Source: JAZFYD01 sp036443405
GTDB taxonomy: Bacteria > Planctomycetota > PLA2
NCBI GenBank assembly: GCA_036443405.1
Contig: JAZFYD010000136.1
Span: forward strand, 1 to 24,997
DNA length: 24,997 nucleotides
Direction: 5' to 3'
Positions within the stretch are counted from its first letter, which is position 1; the number at the start of each line of letters is the position of its first letter. Of this stretch, positions 16,701 to 24,539 are shown in pieces. The position numbers were made by a program, and so were the translations under genes. Under the pieces are notes generated by a model that was given only the letters and a program-made list of their open reading frames with translations, made no database searches and was not told where the DNA came from.

Positions 16701-16911
16701 CCTGCTTCTCGATCAGGTCGGTGACCAGCTCGTCCACCTTCTCGGACGGCGCACCCGGCCACTGCGTCATGATCAGGCAGCTCCGGATCACGATCTCCGG
16801 ATCCTCGCGCCTCGACATCGTGAAGAAGTTCGAGATGCCCGCGAACAGGATCATCGCCACGGCCGCGTACACGATCGGCCGGTGCGTCATGGCGTACTTG
16901 GGGAAGTTCAT
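13786..16911 (-). CDS. RND-family efflux pump, inner-membrane transporter
   Basis: The 1041-residue protein has the full hydrophobe/amphiphile-efflux RND layout: one N-terminal membrane helix (about 12-28), two large periplasmic loops, and two bundles of membrane helices. Helix 4 reads IALGMVVDNAIVVSDN, the AcrB proton-relay position. The usual Asp-Asp pair is Asp-Asn here, so one relay acid is kept. The second half repeats it as LCGIVINNAIVLIDFIEGQ. It would export drugs, dyes or lipids by proton antiport, together with the adaptor encoded just upstream and an outer-membrane channel not found in the window. The ATG overlaps the adaptor stop codon as TGATG, so the two are translationally coupled. 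Confidence 0.93.
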   Translation of the reverse strand: MNFPKYAMTHRPIVYAAVAMILFAGISNFFTMSRREDPEIVIRSCLIMTQWPGAPSEKVDELVTDLIEKQVNQIDGIKDIISDSRVALSVIQVDLADEWPAGDIPQQWDEVRAKVNDIVAQLPDGCHKPWVNSDFGDVYSSCYAVFQRPPEGGWTPENERYRYSPRQLEIYCEQIEDEFLTLDDVSKVDFWGVQSERIYVEVDAADWAQLAFTPDQLGTLFDAQNIISPGGRIDTERSAFAFTPTGNFESVEEMRSLIIGRLGSVVPVRVDDVPLSIERRYEEPAVATARYATADTAGERCIIVGVAMKDRRNIVKMGDELTAKVAEMTGTAFPEDLAIELVNDTPRQVKVLVSDFVVNLLQAIIIVLAVAWLMMGWRPAVIMGTAVPLSMIAAIAVTTFFDVELEQFSIASLIIALGMVVDNAIVVSDNSMRLVAEGKPKMEAVIEGAQGLAIPILTSTATTICAFLPMVTIEGSAGEYIISLPIVVSCTLAASYFVAMLVTPIMCFFMLKTPEAGAEVQTDDAAGDGGRYGKMLYWCLDHKAIVIGGAVVAFIASLQLIPVIGSQFFPPGERDQVFIDIWLPEGASVEATEKVCSQVEDVLRKHSKGKDGEDRLSSVISFVGTGGPRILLTRNPEATFPYYAFMLCNTTDKKKSFEFLDDVRPELNKIPGCRIIAEPYMLGPPVDPVTFRITSDDPDVLREKAEEIVRLFKDVPGAYAVNNNWGTFGYQVTIDIDSHAANLAGATNEDVAFTMNTLLNGAYLTTFREGDHTVPVMLRTKRGSRNFADTKGIYITGRDGKVPLDNVAEMETTWQPANIARRNNRRTIEVSCRVHAGVLPNAIAGVLEPKIKAVVDSMPPGSFYEIGGELEKTKENGARVAAAGLISLFLIIFTLIVQYNSLLKPMIILFTLPLALIGVLIGLLLSGAALGFMPMLGVLSLCGIVINNAIVLIDFIEGQVAKGTALRVAVAQAGRIRMKPIVLTTLTTVGGLLPLGLFGGPLWEGMAYGMIAGLVLATCLTLFIVPTLYVLMAEKFGMKVG

Positions 16912-18629
16912 CAGCGGGTCTCGCGTCCGACGATGAGGACGGCCTCACCATCATCCAGAAGGTGCACACCCTTGAGCGCGATCTCCATGCCGTCTTTCAA
17001 CCCGTCCCCGGAGAGCCGGCGCAGGTCGCCGAACGACTCGGCTGGCGTGACCTCGAGGCGCCGCGCGCGGTTGTTGTCCACGACGTACACAAAGTGACGT
17101 CCCTCGTGCATGCGCACGGCGTCGACCGGCACGTAGTAGCCGCGCGGACTCGCGAGCAGCGAGAAGACGACAGGCACGAGTCCGCCAGGCCGGAACAGCC
17201 AAACGTTGCGCCCGATGTACACGCCCTTCTCGGATCCCGGCGGCGCATCGAGCAGAACAACGTCGTTCTCCGACAGTGCGTCCTCGTTCTCGATCCGCTG
17301 GTATCGCCAGCGGATATAGCTGGAGAACTCGTCGATGAGTTTCACCTCGACACGTTCCGGATTGACGACACCCGTGACTCGGATGACCGACCCGACAACA
17401 CCGGCGAGCTTGTAGACGTACGTCTTACCGTTTTGCTTGGACAGCGCCGAGACCGGCACAAACGCCCGGTTCTTGCCGTCGATCGTCTCGTGCCGCACGG
17501 GCAAGGCCATCGCGATGACCGGAAGCTCCGCACGATCGCCACCGGCTTCCATGCGGCGATTGCGCACGAGAAGGCCGATGCGGAAACTGCGTGTGGCCTG
17601 ATCGCCGACCTCGGCTTTTTCGAACACGCGCGCGAACACGTCCTCGCGCTTGCCGGTGGGATCCGTCGGGTGGCGCGGCCTGAGTTTGACGGGATCGCCC
17701 CACTGGATCTGGCGGTCGACATCGGCCGACACGGCGACCACGACCTTGATGGGATCCATCAGGGTCAGCGTGAGAATCGGCTGCCCGGCGGTCACGACCG
17801 CACCCTGGGCAACATGGACCGCCGTGACGCGTCCGCTGAAAGGCGCGCGAAGGATGCAATCCGCAACGTCGCGTTCCGCCTCAGCCAGATCTTGCTCCAG
17901 TTCCGTGATGTGGGCCTCGGTCGCACCGGCCTCGGCTCGCTTCAAGTCAATCGTCGTTTCGGACGTTCGCACGACCGACCCCTGGGCATCGTACGTGCTT
18001 CGGCGGGACTCGAGATTGGAACGCGATTGCTCTGCGACGGCGACCGCGGAGTCGTAGCGCTTCTGAAACGTGTCGACGCCTTGTTGCGTGCCGGCGCCAT
18101 CATCCCGCAGCGTGATCTCACGTTTGAGGTTGGCTTGTTGGAGTTTCTCGTCGGCTTCCGCCACGCGGATCTGATCCTCGGCGGCCTTGACGTTGAACTT
18201 TTCGCTGTTTAGCCGCGCCTGCGCCCCTTGCAGATCCGCTTTCGCGACTTCCACCTCGGCATCTTGCGCTTCCAGGCGTTTCCGCGAGGCAGCCACGCGC
18301 GCGGCCAACCCGGCGGCGCGTAGCTTGTACCGGGTGTCGTCGATAAGAGCGACGGCTGTACCGGGCGTGCGGATCTTGCCCTTCCCGTCGTGGCGCGACC
18401 CGGTGACGGAGTCACCGATGTCGACCACACCGACCACGCGGCCTGCGACCTCGAACGAGATGGCCTCCTCGCGATAGGGCTCGACGGAGCCGGTCAGCGC
18501 GGCCTCGTTACCCGGCTCGATCTGCTCGAGCTTGAAGACGGTGACCGGCCGGGCGACTTCCGGCTTCGCCTTCTTGTCGCCGCACGCGATCGCCAACCCA
18601 ACCAAAACAAACAACGTCAGATGTCTCAT
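16911..18629 (-). CDS. RND efflux periplasmic adaptor (membrane fusion lipoprotein)
   Basis: The 572-residue protein opens with MRHLTLFVLVGLAIAC, a lipoprotein signal with Cys16 as the probable lipidated residue. After it comes a barrel/lipoyl half (EVAGRVVGVVDIGDSV), a long alpha-hairpin rich in Gln, Glu and Ala (about 115-235), and the second lipoyl half (RAPFSGRVTAVHVAQGAVVTAGQPIL). Beta-barrel and membrane-proximal domains follow. This is the HlyD/AcrA-type adaptor that links an RND pump to an outer-membrane channel. At 572 residues it is longer than the usual 370-420; the extra length is in the C-terminal part, which contains a second adaptor-like domain region. GGGAG lies ahead of the ATG. 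It is first in the pump operon. Confidence 0.92.
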   Translation of the reverse strand: MRHLTLFVLVGLAIACGDKKAKPEVARPVTVFKLEQIEPGNEAALTGSVEPYREEAISFEVAGRVVGVVDIGDSVTGSRHDGKGKIRTPGTAVALIDDTRYKLRAAGLAARVAASRKRLEAQDAEVEVAKADLQGAQARLNSEKFNVKAAEDQIRVAEADEKLQQANLKREITLRDDGAGTQQGVDTFQKRYDSAVAVAEQSRSNLESRRSTYDAQGSVVRTSETTIDLKRAEAGATEAHITELEQDLAEAERDVADCILRAPFSGRVTAVHVAQGAVVTAGQPILTLTLMDPIKVVVAVSADVDRQIQWGDPVKLRPRHPTDPTGKREDVFARVFEKAEVGDQATRSFRIGLLVRNRRMEAGGDRAELPVIAMALPVRHETIDGKNRAFVPVSALSKQNGKTYVYKLAGVVGSVIRVTGVVNPERVEVKLIDEFSSYIRWRYQRIENEDALSENDVVLLDAPPGSEKGVYIGRNVWLFRPGGLVPVVFSLLASPRGYYVPVDAVRMHEGRHFVYVVDNNRARRLEVTPAESFGDLRRLSGDGLKDGMEIALKGVHLLDDGEAVLIVGRETR

Positions 18630-18719
18630 GTCCGCTCCCGTGACGGGGAGGATACTTGGATCAAGGGGGCGTCCGCTAGCTTCCGTTGCAACAGAAGGTG
18701 CCGAACGACGCGGAATGAC

Positions 18720-19643
18720 TCAGAGAGTTTCGAGCGCGAGCCGGATCGTCTCGTGCTGGAGGCGCTTGGCGGTGTCGAAGTCGAGCGCGCGGAGACCGGC
18801 GGCGTCGAGCTCGGCCTGGATGGACTCGCCGGCGTGGACGCGGCGGGCCAGATCGGGAACTCGTGCGCGGAAATCGAGATACGCCTGCGGGACGCCGGGG
18901 GTCGGCGCCGGGTTTTCAACGACAAACAGCGGCAGTTCCGTCACGAGACAGAGCGGATCGCCGCCGAGGCTGCGCACGAACTCCATCGAGCTCTGATGAA
19001 ACAACGCGGCGGTCGCGTCGTCGCCCATGGCCAGGAAATGCGCACGCATCGCGGGGGCCTCGGGGGTGGTCGTGAAGCCGGGGCCGATGTAGCGAAAACC
19101 CTTGTCGCCCTTTCGATCGTGGTCGTGCAGACCGAGACCCGCAGCGCGAGCCGCGGCGGCGAAGTCCGCGCGCAGGGATTCGGTGCGGTCGATGAAGTGG
19201 CGTTCGATCAGCAGCATCGCGCCCTCGGACACCCCCATCCCGTGCAGGCTCATGTGCAAGACAAACGGCGCGTGCGGCGACAGGAACCCCGCGACCGCAC
19301 GGTTCTCGACGCGCATGTAGGGAAACCCGAACTCGAGATCGCGCCCGGGCGGTTCGCGAAACGCGTGCTGCAGATACGCCGCCGGGTCCGGCCAGCGATC
19401 CACCCAGGCGCGGTTCTTCTCCTCCCCGTCGGGATTGACATGCGGCACGATGAAAAACGTGAAGCGCGAAAGCCAGGGGTGCGCGGGGTTGCCTGAGAGT
19501 TCGGAAACAAGCGCCCGCAAAGTCTCGGGCCCCACCGGCTCGTCGGAGTGACAACCCGCAATGAGCGACACGCGCTGCGGCCCGTCGCCAAGCGCCGCCG
19601 CGAGAATCGGCCGGCCGCCCTCGCTTTGTCCGATCTCGTTCAT
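18720..19643 (-). CDS. M14-family zinc carboxypeptidase
   Basis: This is a 307-residue cytoplasmic-type protein without a signal peptide. The zinc site HSDE (His32 and Glu35, the HxxE of the family) follows a hydrophobic strand. VPHVNPDG (67-73) is the conserved turn, MRVENRA carries the substrate-contacting Asn-Arg, LHMSLHGMG supplies the third zinc ligand (His134 likely), and VTELP near residue 249 carries the general-base glutamate. The enzyme would cleave a C-terminal residue or an amide in a peptide; cell-wall or amino-acid-conjugate substrates are possible but unsupported. It starts 33 bp after the stop of the CBS-type gene on the same strand and is probably cotranscribed with it. Confidence 0.87.
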   Translation of the reverse strand: MNEIGQSEGGRPILAAALGDGPQRVSLIAGCHSDEPVGPETLRALVSELSGNPAHPWLSRFTFFIVPHVNPDGEEKNRAWVDRWPDPAAYLQHAFREPPGRDLEFGFPYMRVENRAVAGFLSPHAPFVLHMSLHGMGVSEGAMLLIERHFIDRTESLRADFAAAARAAGLGLHDHDRKGDKGFRYIGPGFTTTPEAPAMRAHFLAMGDDATAALFHQSSMEFVRSLGGDPLCLVTELPLFVVENPAPTPGVPQAYLDFRARVPDLARRVHAGESIQAELDAAGLRALDFDTAKRLQHETIRLALETL

Positions 19644-19676
19644 GTGCAGAGCCCCTGCCGGAGCGGCTGGCCGTCG

Positions 19677-21032
<1,356 letters not shown>

Positions 21033-21107
21033 TGCAGAGATTGTCGCTGAGTGGACGACCGGGTGCCAGTGGCGGCCGTCCGCCGGAGTTCGCGCTGCGA
21101 TAGGCGT

Positions 21108-21356
21108 TCACGCGAACGCGAGCATCAACGCGCCCGCCAAGAGCCAGCCGCTGAAAAACTGCAGCCAGCGCAGGGCGCCGAGATCCAGGCGGCGACGCAT
21201 CGCCCAGACCAGCACGTCGCCAAAGATCAGGAACGCGGGCAGCGCGAGCGCCACGAGTTCACGCGGCGCCGCGTCTTCCGTGAACAGGAGAAACGGCACC
21301 GCAATCATGGCGCCGCAAAAGATCCAGGTGATGTGGCTCAAAACCCCCGGCTTCAT
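21108..21356 (-). CDS. Small membrane protein of unknown function
   Basis: From ATG at 21356 the product is 82 residues with three hydrophobic segments: VLSHITWIFCGAMIAVPFLLF, LVALALPAFLIFGDVLVWAM and LQFFSGWLLAGALMLAFA. The frame is open to 21413, but those 19 residues are charged and fall near the lexA regulatory region. A run of five G lies very close to the ATG. No family was recognised. It is divergent from lexA and followed on the same strand by the CBS-type gene after 75 bp. The regular membrane pattern supports a real gene. Confidence 0.55.
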   Translation of the reverse strand: MKPGVLSHITWIFCGAMIAVPFLLFTEDAAPRELVALALPAFLIFGDVLVWAMRRRLDLGALRWLQFFSGWLLAGALMLAFA

Positions 21357-21435
21357 GGCCCCCTTTTCCCACCCAGACCGCTGCGCATTCGGATTTTTTC
21401 GTGGCCCACGCAAAAACTGTCAGCCCCCCCTCGTA

Positions 21436-21455
21436 TACCAGACAAATGTCTGGTA
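21436..21455. promoter_or_regulatory. Predicted LexA operator (SOS box)
   Basis: TACCAGACAAATGTCTGGTA is a perfect palindrome with 9-bp arms and an AA spacer. It ends 21 bp before the lexA ATG. A possible -10 element TATACC overlaps its left edge, so bound repressor would block transcription. Position and symmetry fit LexA autoregulation. The sequence is unlike the E. coli CTGT-ACAG or the Gram-positive CGAAC-GTTCG box. Confidence 0.75.
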
Positions 21456-21476
21456 CTAAGTCAGAGAGGAACCGCC

Positions 21477-22088
21477 ATGGGTCGAACACCGGCCGGCCAA
21501 ACACGCGAACGGATCTATCGCTTCATGCGCATGCGGCTGCTGGAGGGCAGGCCACCGACGGTGCGCGAGGTCCAGGGACGGTTTTTGTTCAAAGCGGTGC
21601 AGACGGCGCGCGAGCACTTAGAGCGGCTGGTCTCAGACGGCCGGCTCAAAAAGGTCGCGGGCGCGCGCGGGTACCGCATGCCGGGTTCGGAAAGCGGGCT
21701 CGTCACGACGATGGTGCCGGTGCTCGGCCGTGTGCAAGCGGGACCGTCGCACACCGCCGTGGAGGACCTCGAGGGATACGTGCCGGTCGAGAGCAAAACG
21801 AATCGCTCCAGCGAAGAGGGGCTGTTCGGTTTGCGCGTGCGCGGCGACAGCATGCGTGACGCCGGCATCTTGGAAAACGATCTCGTGTTGGTGCACCGAC
21901 AGGAGACCGCACGCCACGGCGACATCGTCGTGGCGTTGGTCGGCGACGAAGCCACCGTCAAGCGCTTCCAGAAAAAGGGCCGGCGCATCGAGTTGCATCC
22001 GGCCAACCCCGATTACGAAACCATCGTCCCGGACCCGGAGGAATTCCATCTCTTAGGGAAAGTGATTGAAGTGCGTCGATACCTGTGA
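21477..22088 (+). CDS. lexA: LexA SOS repressor, first gene of the imu cassette
   Basis: The 203-residue product starts at ATG 21477 behind AGAGAGG; the open frame extends upstream through the operator and that part is not used. The N-terminal winged helix-turn-helix is LLEGRPPTVREVQGRF...ARGYRM (about 20-68). The self-cleavage site is Ala88-Gly89 in VQAGP. The catalytic dyad is Ser125 in RGDSM and Lys162 in EATVKRF. RecA filaments on damaged DNA trigger autocleavage and derepress the regulon. The recognition helix (FKAVQTAREHLERLV) differs from the usual SSPSTVHHHLKAL pattern, in line with the unusual operator. A general copy could exist elsewhere, making this a cassette-specific LexA2. Confidence 0.95.
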   Translation: MGRTPAGQTRERIYRFMRMRLLEGRPPTVREVQGRFLFKAVQTAREHLERLVSDGRLKKVAGARGYRMPGSESGLVTTMVPVLGRVQAGPSHTAVEDLEGYVPVESKTNRSSEEGLFGLRVRGDSMRDAGILENDLVLVHRQETARHGDIVVALVGDEATVKRFQKKGRRIELHPANPDYETIVPDPEEFHLLGKVIEVRRYL

Positions 22089-22094
22089 CTTTGC

Positions 22095-22114
22095 CCAACG
22101 CCTGACGGCGTTGG
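22095..22114. repeat. Hairpin repeat copy 1 (imu cassette)
   Basis: CCAACGCC and GGCGTTGG flank a TGAC loop, a perfect 8-bp stem. AGCGAGAGGGAT follows on the right and recurs at copy 3. It starts 7 bp after the lexA stop. Confidence 0.85.
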
Positions 22115-22153
22115 AGCGAGAGGGATCTGTTCGACGCCCTCAGTGTTACTGGC

Positions 22154-22173
22154 TCAACGCCTGACGGCGTTGA
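22154..22173. repeat. Hairpin repeat copy 2 (imu cassette)
   Basis: TCAACGCC and GGCGTTGA flank TGAC. Relative to copy 1 the outer pair changes from C-G to T-A with both sides altered, so the stem is kept. A GTTACTGGC flank on the left is shared with copy 5 read on the minus strand. Confidence 0.85.
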
Positions 22174-22195
22174 AGCGCCTTTCATTATTTTTGGC

Positions 22196-22215
22196 CCAAC
22201 GGCTGACGCCGTTGG
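22196..22215. repeat. Hairpin repeat copy 3 (imu cassette)
   Basis: CCAACGGC and GCCGTTGG flank TGAC. Relative to copy 1 the seventh pair is flipped from C-G to G-C with both sides changed. The right flank AGCGAGAGGGATTCG matches copy 1. It lies 70 bp before the imuA start. Confidence 0.85.
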
Positions 22216-22284
22216 AGCGAGAGGGATTCGCATGGCGGATCTTGGAACGAACAAAGACCGCAGCATGAATCTGGGAGGACATGC

Positions 22285-22977
22285 ATGTCGTCGCTTGCCG
22301 CATCTACATCCGCTTTATTACGTAACTGGAAATCGCTCCAGCCGACGGCGCCGTCGGAGTGGAGCTTGAGCGGCCTGGCCGGGCGCTTGGTCGAACTCTC
22401 GGGTTCGGAGAACTCGTCTGCGCTGACCGCCGCGTTTGGGCTGGTCCGCCAGGCGCAGCTTTTGGGCGAACCCGTCGCCTGGATCACGCCGCATACGGAG
22501 AGTTTTTTTCCACCCGACGTCGCGAACGGCGGCGTGGACCTCACGGCCCTCGCCGTCGTTCGCATTTTTTCTGCCCAACGGCTGACGCCGTTGGAGCCAC
22601 GCTCTCGAACCAGGGATTCTCGAACCGGAGGGCCCCGCGCTTACGAGCGCGCGATGGCTCGCGCTGCGGATCAACTCGTCCGATCCGGTGGGTTCGGGTT
22701 GTTGGTTTTGGATTTAGGGTCGCTGCAGATCGCGATGGGCATGCTCTCGCGGCTTTTGGGTCTCGCGCAAAAACACAATACGGCGCTCTTGTTTCTCACG
22801 GACAAACCGGATCGCGCACCGTCGCTCGGGTCGCTGGTCTCCCTGCGCGCCCAAGCCGTGCGGCGCAGAACCGGTCCGGACGAATTCACCTGCGAGTTGC
22901 AGGTCCTGAAAGACAAGCGGCGCGCGCCCGGCTGGAGCCACAAGGAGGTCTGCGGTGGACCGGCTGGCCTGCATTGA
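22285..22977 (+). CDS. imuA: ImuA, RecA-like accessory factor for damage-induced mutagenesis
   Basis: The 230-residue product starts at ATG 22285, seven bases after GGAGG. It has a RecA/SulA-like core: ALTAAFGLVRQAQLLGEPVAWITP, then GVDLTALAVVR, then ARAADQLVRSGGFGLLVLDLG and a basic C-terminal part. ImuA acts with ImuB and DnaE2 in translesion synthesis in cells that lack Pol V. Identification rests on this core and on the lexA/imuB/dnaE2 context. Between VVR (about 93) and ARAADQL (about 125) there is an Arg/Ser/Thr-rich stretch that coincides with a hairpin repeat. Relatives usually pass directly from the VVR strand to the next helix, so this looks like an in-frame insertion. The last 23 bases overlap imuB. 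Confidence 0.85.
   Translation: MSSLAASTSALLRNWKSLQPTAPSEWSLSGLAGRLVELSGSENSSALTAAFGLVRQAQLLGEPVAWITPHTESFFPPDVANGGVDLTALAVVRIFSAQRLTPLEPRSRTRDSRTGGPRAYERAMARAADQLVRSGGFGLLVLDLGSLQIAMGMLSRLLGLAQKHNTALLFLTDKPDRAPSLGSLVSLRAQAVRRRTGPDEFTCELQVLKDKRRAPGWSHKEVCGGPAGLH
22575..22594. repeat. Hairpin repeat copy 4, inside imuA
   Basis: CCAACGGC and GCCGTTGG flank TGAC, identical to copy 3, within the imuA reading frame. TTTTTT precedes it. A 9-bp direct repeat TCTCGAACC follows (22603 and 22618). The translated run is AQRLTPLE, and the frame stays open across it. Confidence 0.85.
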
Positions 22978-24463
22978 CCTAAAAGCGTTTCCGCTTCAGC
23001 TGCTCCTAAAGCGCGAACCGCAATGGGCGGACGGCCCTGTTGCGGTGGTCGAAGAGGACAAACCGCTGGCGCGGATCCTGTGGCTCAACGAACACGCACG
23101 CGCGTGCGGCATCCTGCCCGGCATGCGTTACTCCGCCGGCCTTGCGCTGGCTGCGGATCTCTGCGCGGGCGTGGTGTCGGCCAAAGAGATCAAAGAGGGC
23201 GTGGAGCAAATCACGGGGATCTTGCGCGACTTCGGACCCGAGGTCGAACCGCACGAGAAAGAGCCTGGCATGTTCTGGCTCGGCGCGCGCGGGCTCGATT
23301 TGGTCTTTCCCTCCCTGCGCAAGTGGGCTTCGCGCATCCGCGAAAAACTCAAGCGGGAAAACCTGTGGGCGGCGGTCGTGGTTGGTTTCGACCGGTTCGC
23401 GACCTATGCGTTGGTGCGCTCGCTGCGCGATTCGCGCGCGTGGGTGCTGAAGACCTCCGAGGAGGAGCACGAGTACGTCGAGGGCGTGCGCCTCGACCGG
23501 TTGCATCTCCCGCCCAACGTACGTGACGCATTACTGGCGCTCGGTGTGATGACCTTGGGCGATTTGATTCGACTCCCGCCGGACGGATTGCGCGACCGGT
23601 TCGGCAAAGAAGCACACACGCTGCATCAGGCGGCGCGCGGCCAGAAACACGTTCCGGTCCAGGCAGCGGAACTCGAAGAGCCGCTGCGGGAGGGGATCTA
23701 TCTCGAAGAAAGCGAGCGTGACGTCGGGCGGCTGATGTTCGGCATCAAACGGCTGCTCGATCCGATCCTGCAAAAGCTCGCAGACCGGCGCCAAGCGTTG
23801 GCCGTGCTCGTGCTCGAGATGAAGCTGGAGCGGAGGGCGAACGATCTCGACCCAAACGAACGCATCGAGCAACTACGTCCCGCGGAACCGACATTGGACG
23901 CCCGGCAGCTCATGGACCTCGTGTTGTTGCGGTTGGAGGCTTTACGGCTTCGCGCCGGCGTGACCGAGCTGGCCGTGTCGGCCCAGGGGATCCAGGCAAC
24001 GCAAAAGCAACTCGACCTGTTCGCGGAGCGGCCAAAGCGCGATCCGGCGGCGCAAAAGCGTGTGTTCGCCAAACTGCGCGCGGAGTTCGGGGACCAGGCG
24101 GTCGTGCACGCCGGTTTGCGCGAAGGGCATCTGCCCGAGGGATCGTTTTTCTGGAAACCACTGGAGGCCTTGCCGCAAAAACCCAAACCGCGCCTGACCC
24201 GGCGCACGCTCATCCGGCGCATGCGGGCCACGCCCTACGCGCTCCCCCACCGGCCGAAACACGAAGAGGACGGTTGGCAACTTCGCGGACGCGACGACGC
24301 CAACGTCGATCAGCTGCAGGGACCGTTTGTGCTCTCGGGCGGCTGGTGGCGCGTGGAGCAACATCGCAACTACTACTTCGCGCGCACCCGGAAAGAGGAG
24401 TGGCTCTGGGTCTTTCGCGACACCCAGCGCCGCCGTTGGTACTTGCACGGAAGGGTTGAGTGA
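22955..24463 (+). CDS. imuB: ImuB, Y-family-like DNA polymerase subunit without intact active site
   Basis: The 502-residue product starts at GTG 22955 after a perfect AAGGAGG and overlaps the imuA end. The N terminus CIDLKAFPLQLLLKR matches Y-family motif I, but the region that normally reads SIDE is MFWLGARGLD (107-115), so the catalytic acids are lost, as is usual for ImuB. A helix-hairpin-helix thumb region (LLALGVMTLGDLIRLPPDGLRDRFG) and little-finger region follow. QLDLF at 352-356 is a beta-clamp-binding motif. The C-terminal part (about 400-502, ending in a WWRVEQHRNYYFARTRKEEWLWVFRD stretch) is the ImuB-specific extension that contacts partners. ImuB is the hub linking the clamp, ImuA and DnaE2. 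Confidence 0.93.
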   Translation: MDRLACIDLKAFPLQLLLKREPQWADGPVAVVEEDKPLARILWLNEHARACGILPGMRYSAGLALAADLCAGVVSAKEIKEGVEQITGILRDFGPEVEPHEKEPGMFWLGARGLDLVFPSLRKWASRIREKLKRENLWAAVVVGFDRFATYALVRSLRDSRAWVLKTSEEEHEYVEGVRLDRLHLPPNVRDALLALGVMTLGDLIRLPPDGLRDRFGKEAHTLHQAARGQKHVPVQAAELEEPLREGIYLEESERDVGRLMFGIKRLLDPILQKLADRRQALAVLVLEMKLERRANDLDPNERIEQLRPAEPTLDARQLMDLVLLRLEALRLRAGVTELAVSAQGIQATQKQLDLFAERPKRDPAAQKRVFAKLRAEFGDQAVVHAGLREGHLPEGSFFWKPLEALPQKPKPRLTRRTLIRRMRATPYALPHRPKHEEDGWQLRGRDDANVDQLQGPFVLSGGWWRVEQHRNYYFARTRKEEWLWVFRDTQRRRWYLHGRVE

Positions 24464-24509
24464 GGCGGGCTCGCGTCCGACCTCCCGTCGCTTGGCCGCG
24501 TACAGCGCT

Positions 24510-24529
24510 CCAACGGCGTCAGCCGTTGG
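24510..24529. repeat. Hairpin repeat copy 5, upstream of dnaE2
   Basis: On the plus strand it reads CCAACGGC-GTCA-GCCGTTGG, which is copy 3 in reverse orientation. GCCAGTAAC lies to its right; its reverse complement GTTACTGGC flanks copy 2. The stem ends 10 bases before the dnaE2 ATG, where a ribosome binding site would be expected. Confidence 0.85.
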
Positions 24530-24539
24530 GCCAGTAACT

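Noticed and set aside
14407..17097. 896-codon plus-strand frame antisense to the RND operon
   Set aside because: A long open frame is expected opposite GC-rich coding DNA; its Arg/Asp/His-rich composition and lack of domains mark it as a shadow of the pump genes.
22095..22215. Three regularly placed repeats considered as a CRISPR array
   Set aside because: Spacings are unequal (about 40 and 22 bp), the units are short self-complementary hairpins, and there are no cas genes.
22281..22325. 14-codon frame starting at ATG 22281 just before imuA, considered as a leader peptide
   Set aside because: It overlaps the imuA start in another frame and nothing suggests coding; the GGAGG spacing suits the 22285 start better.
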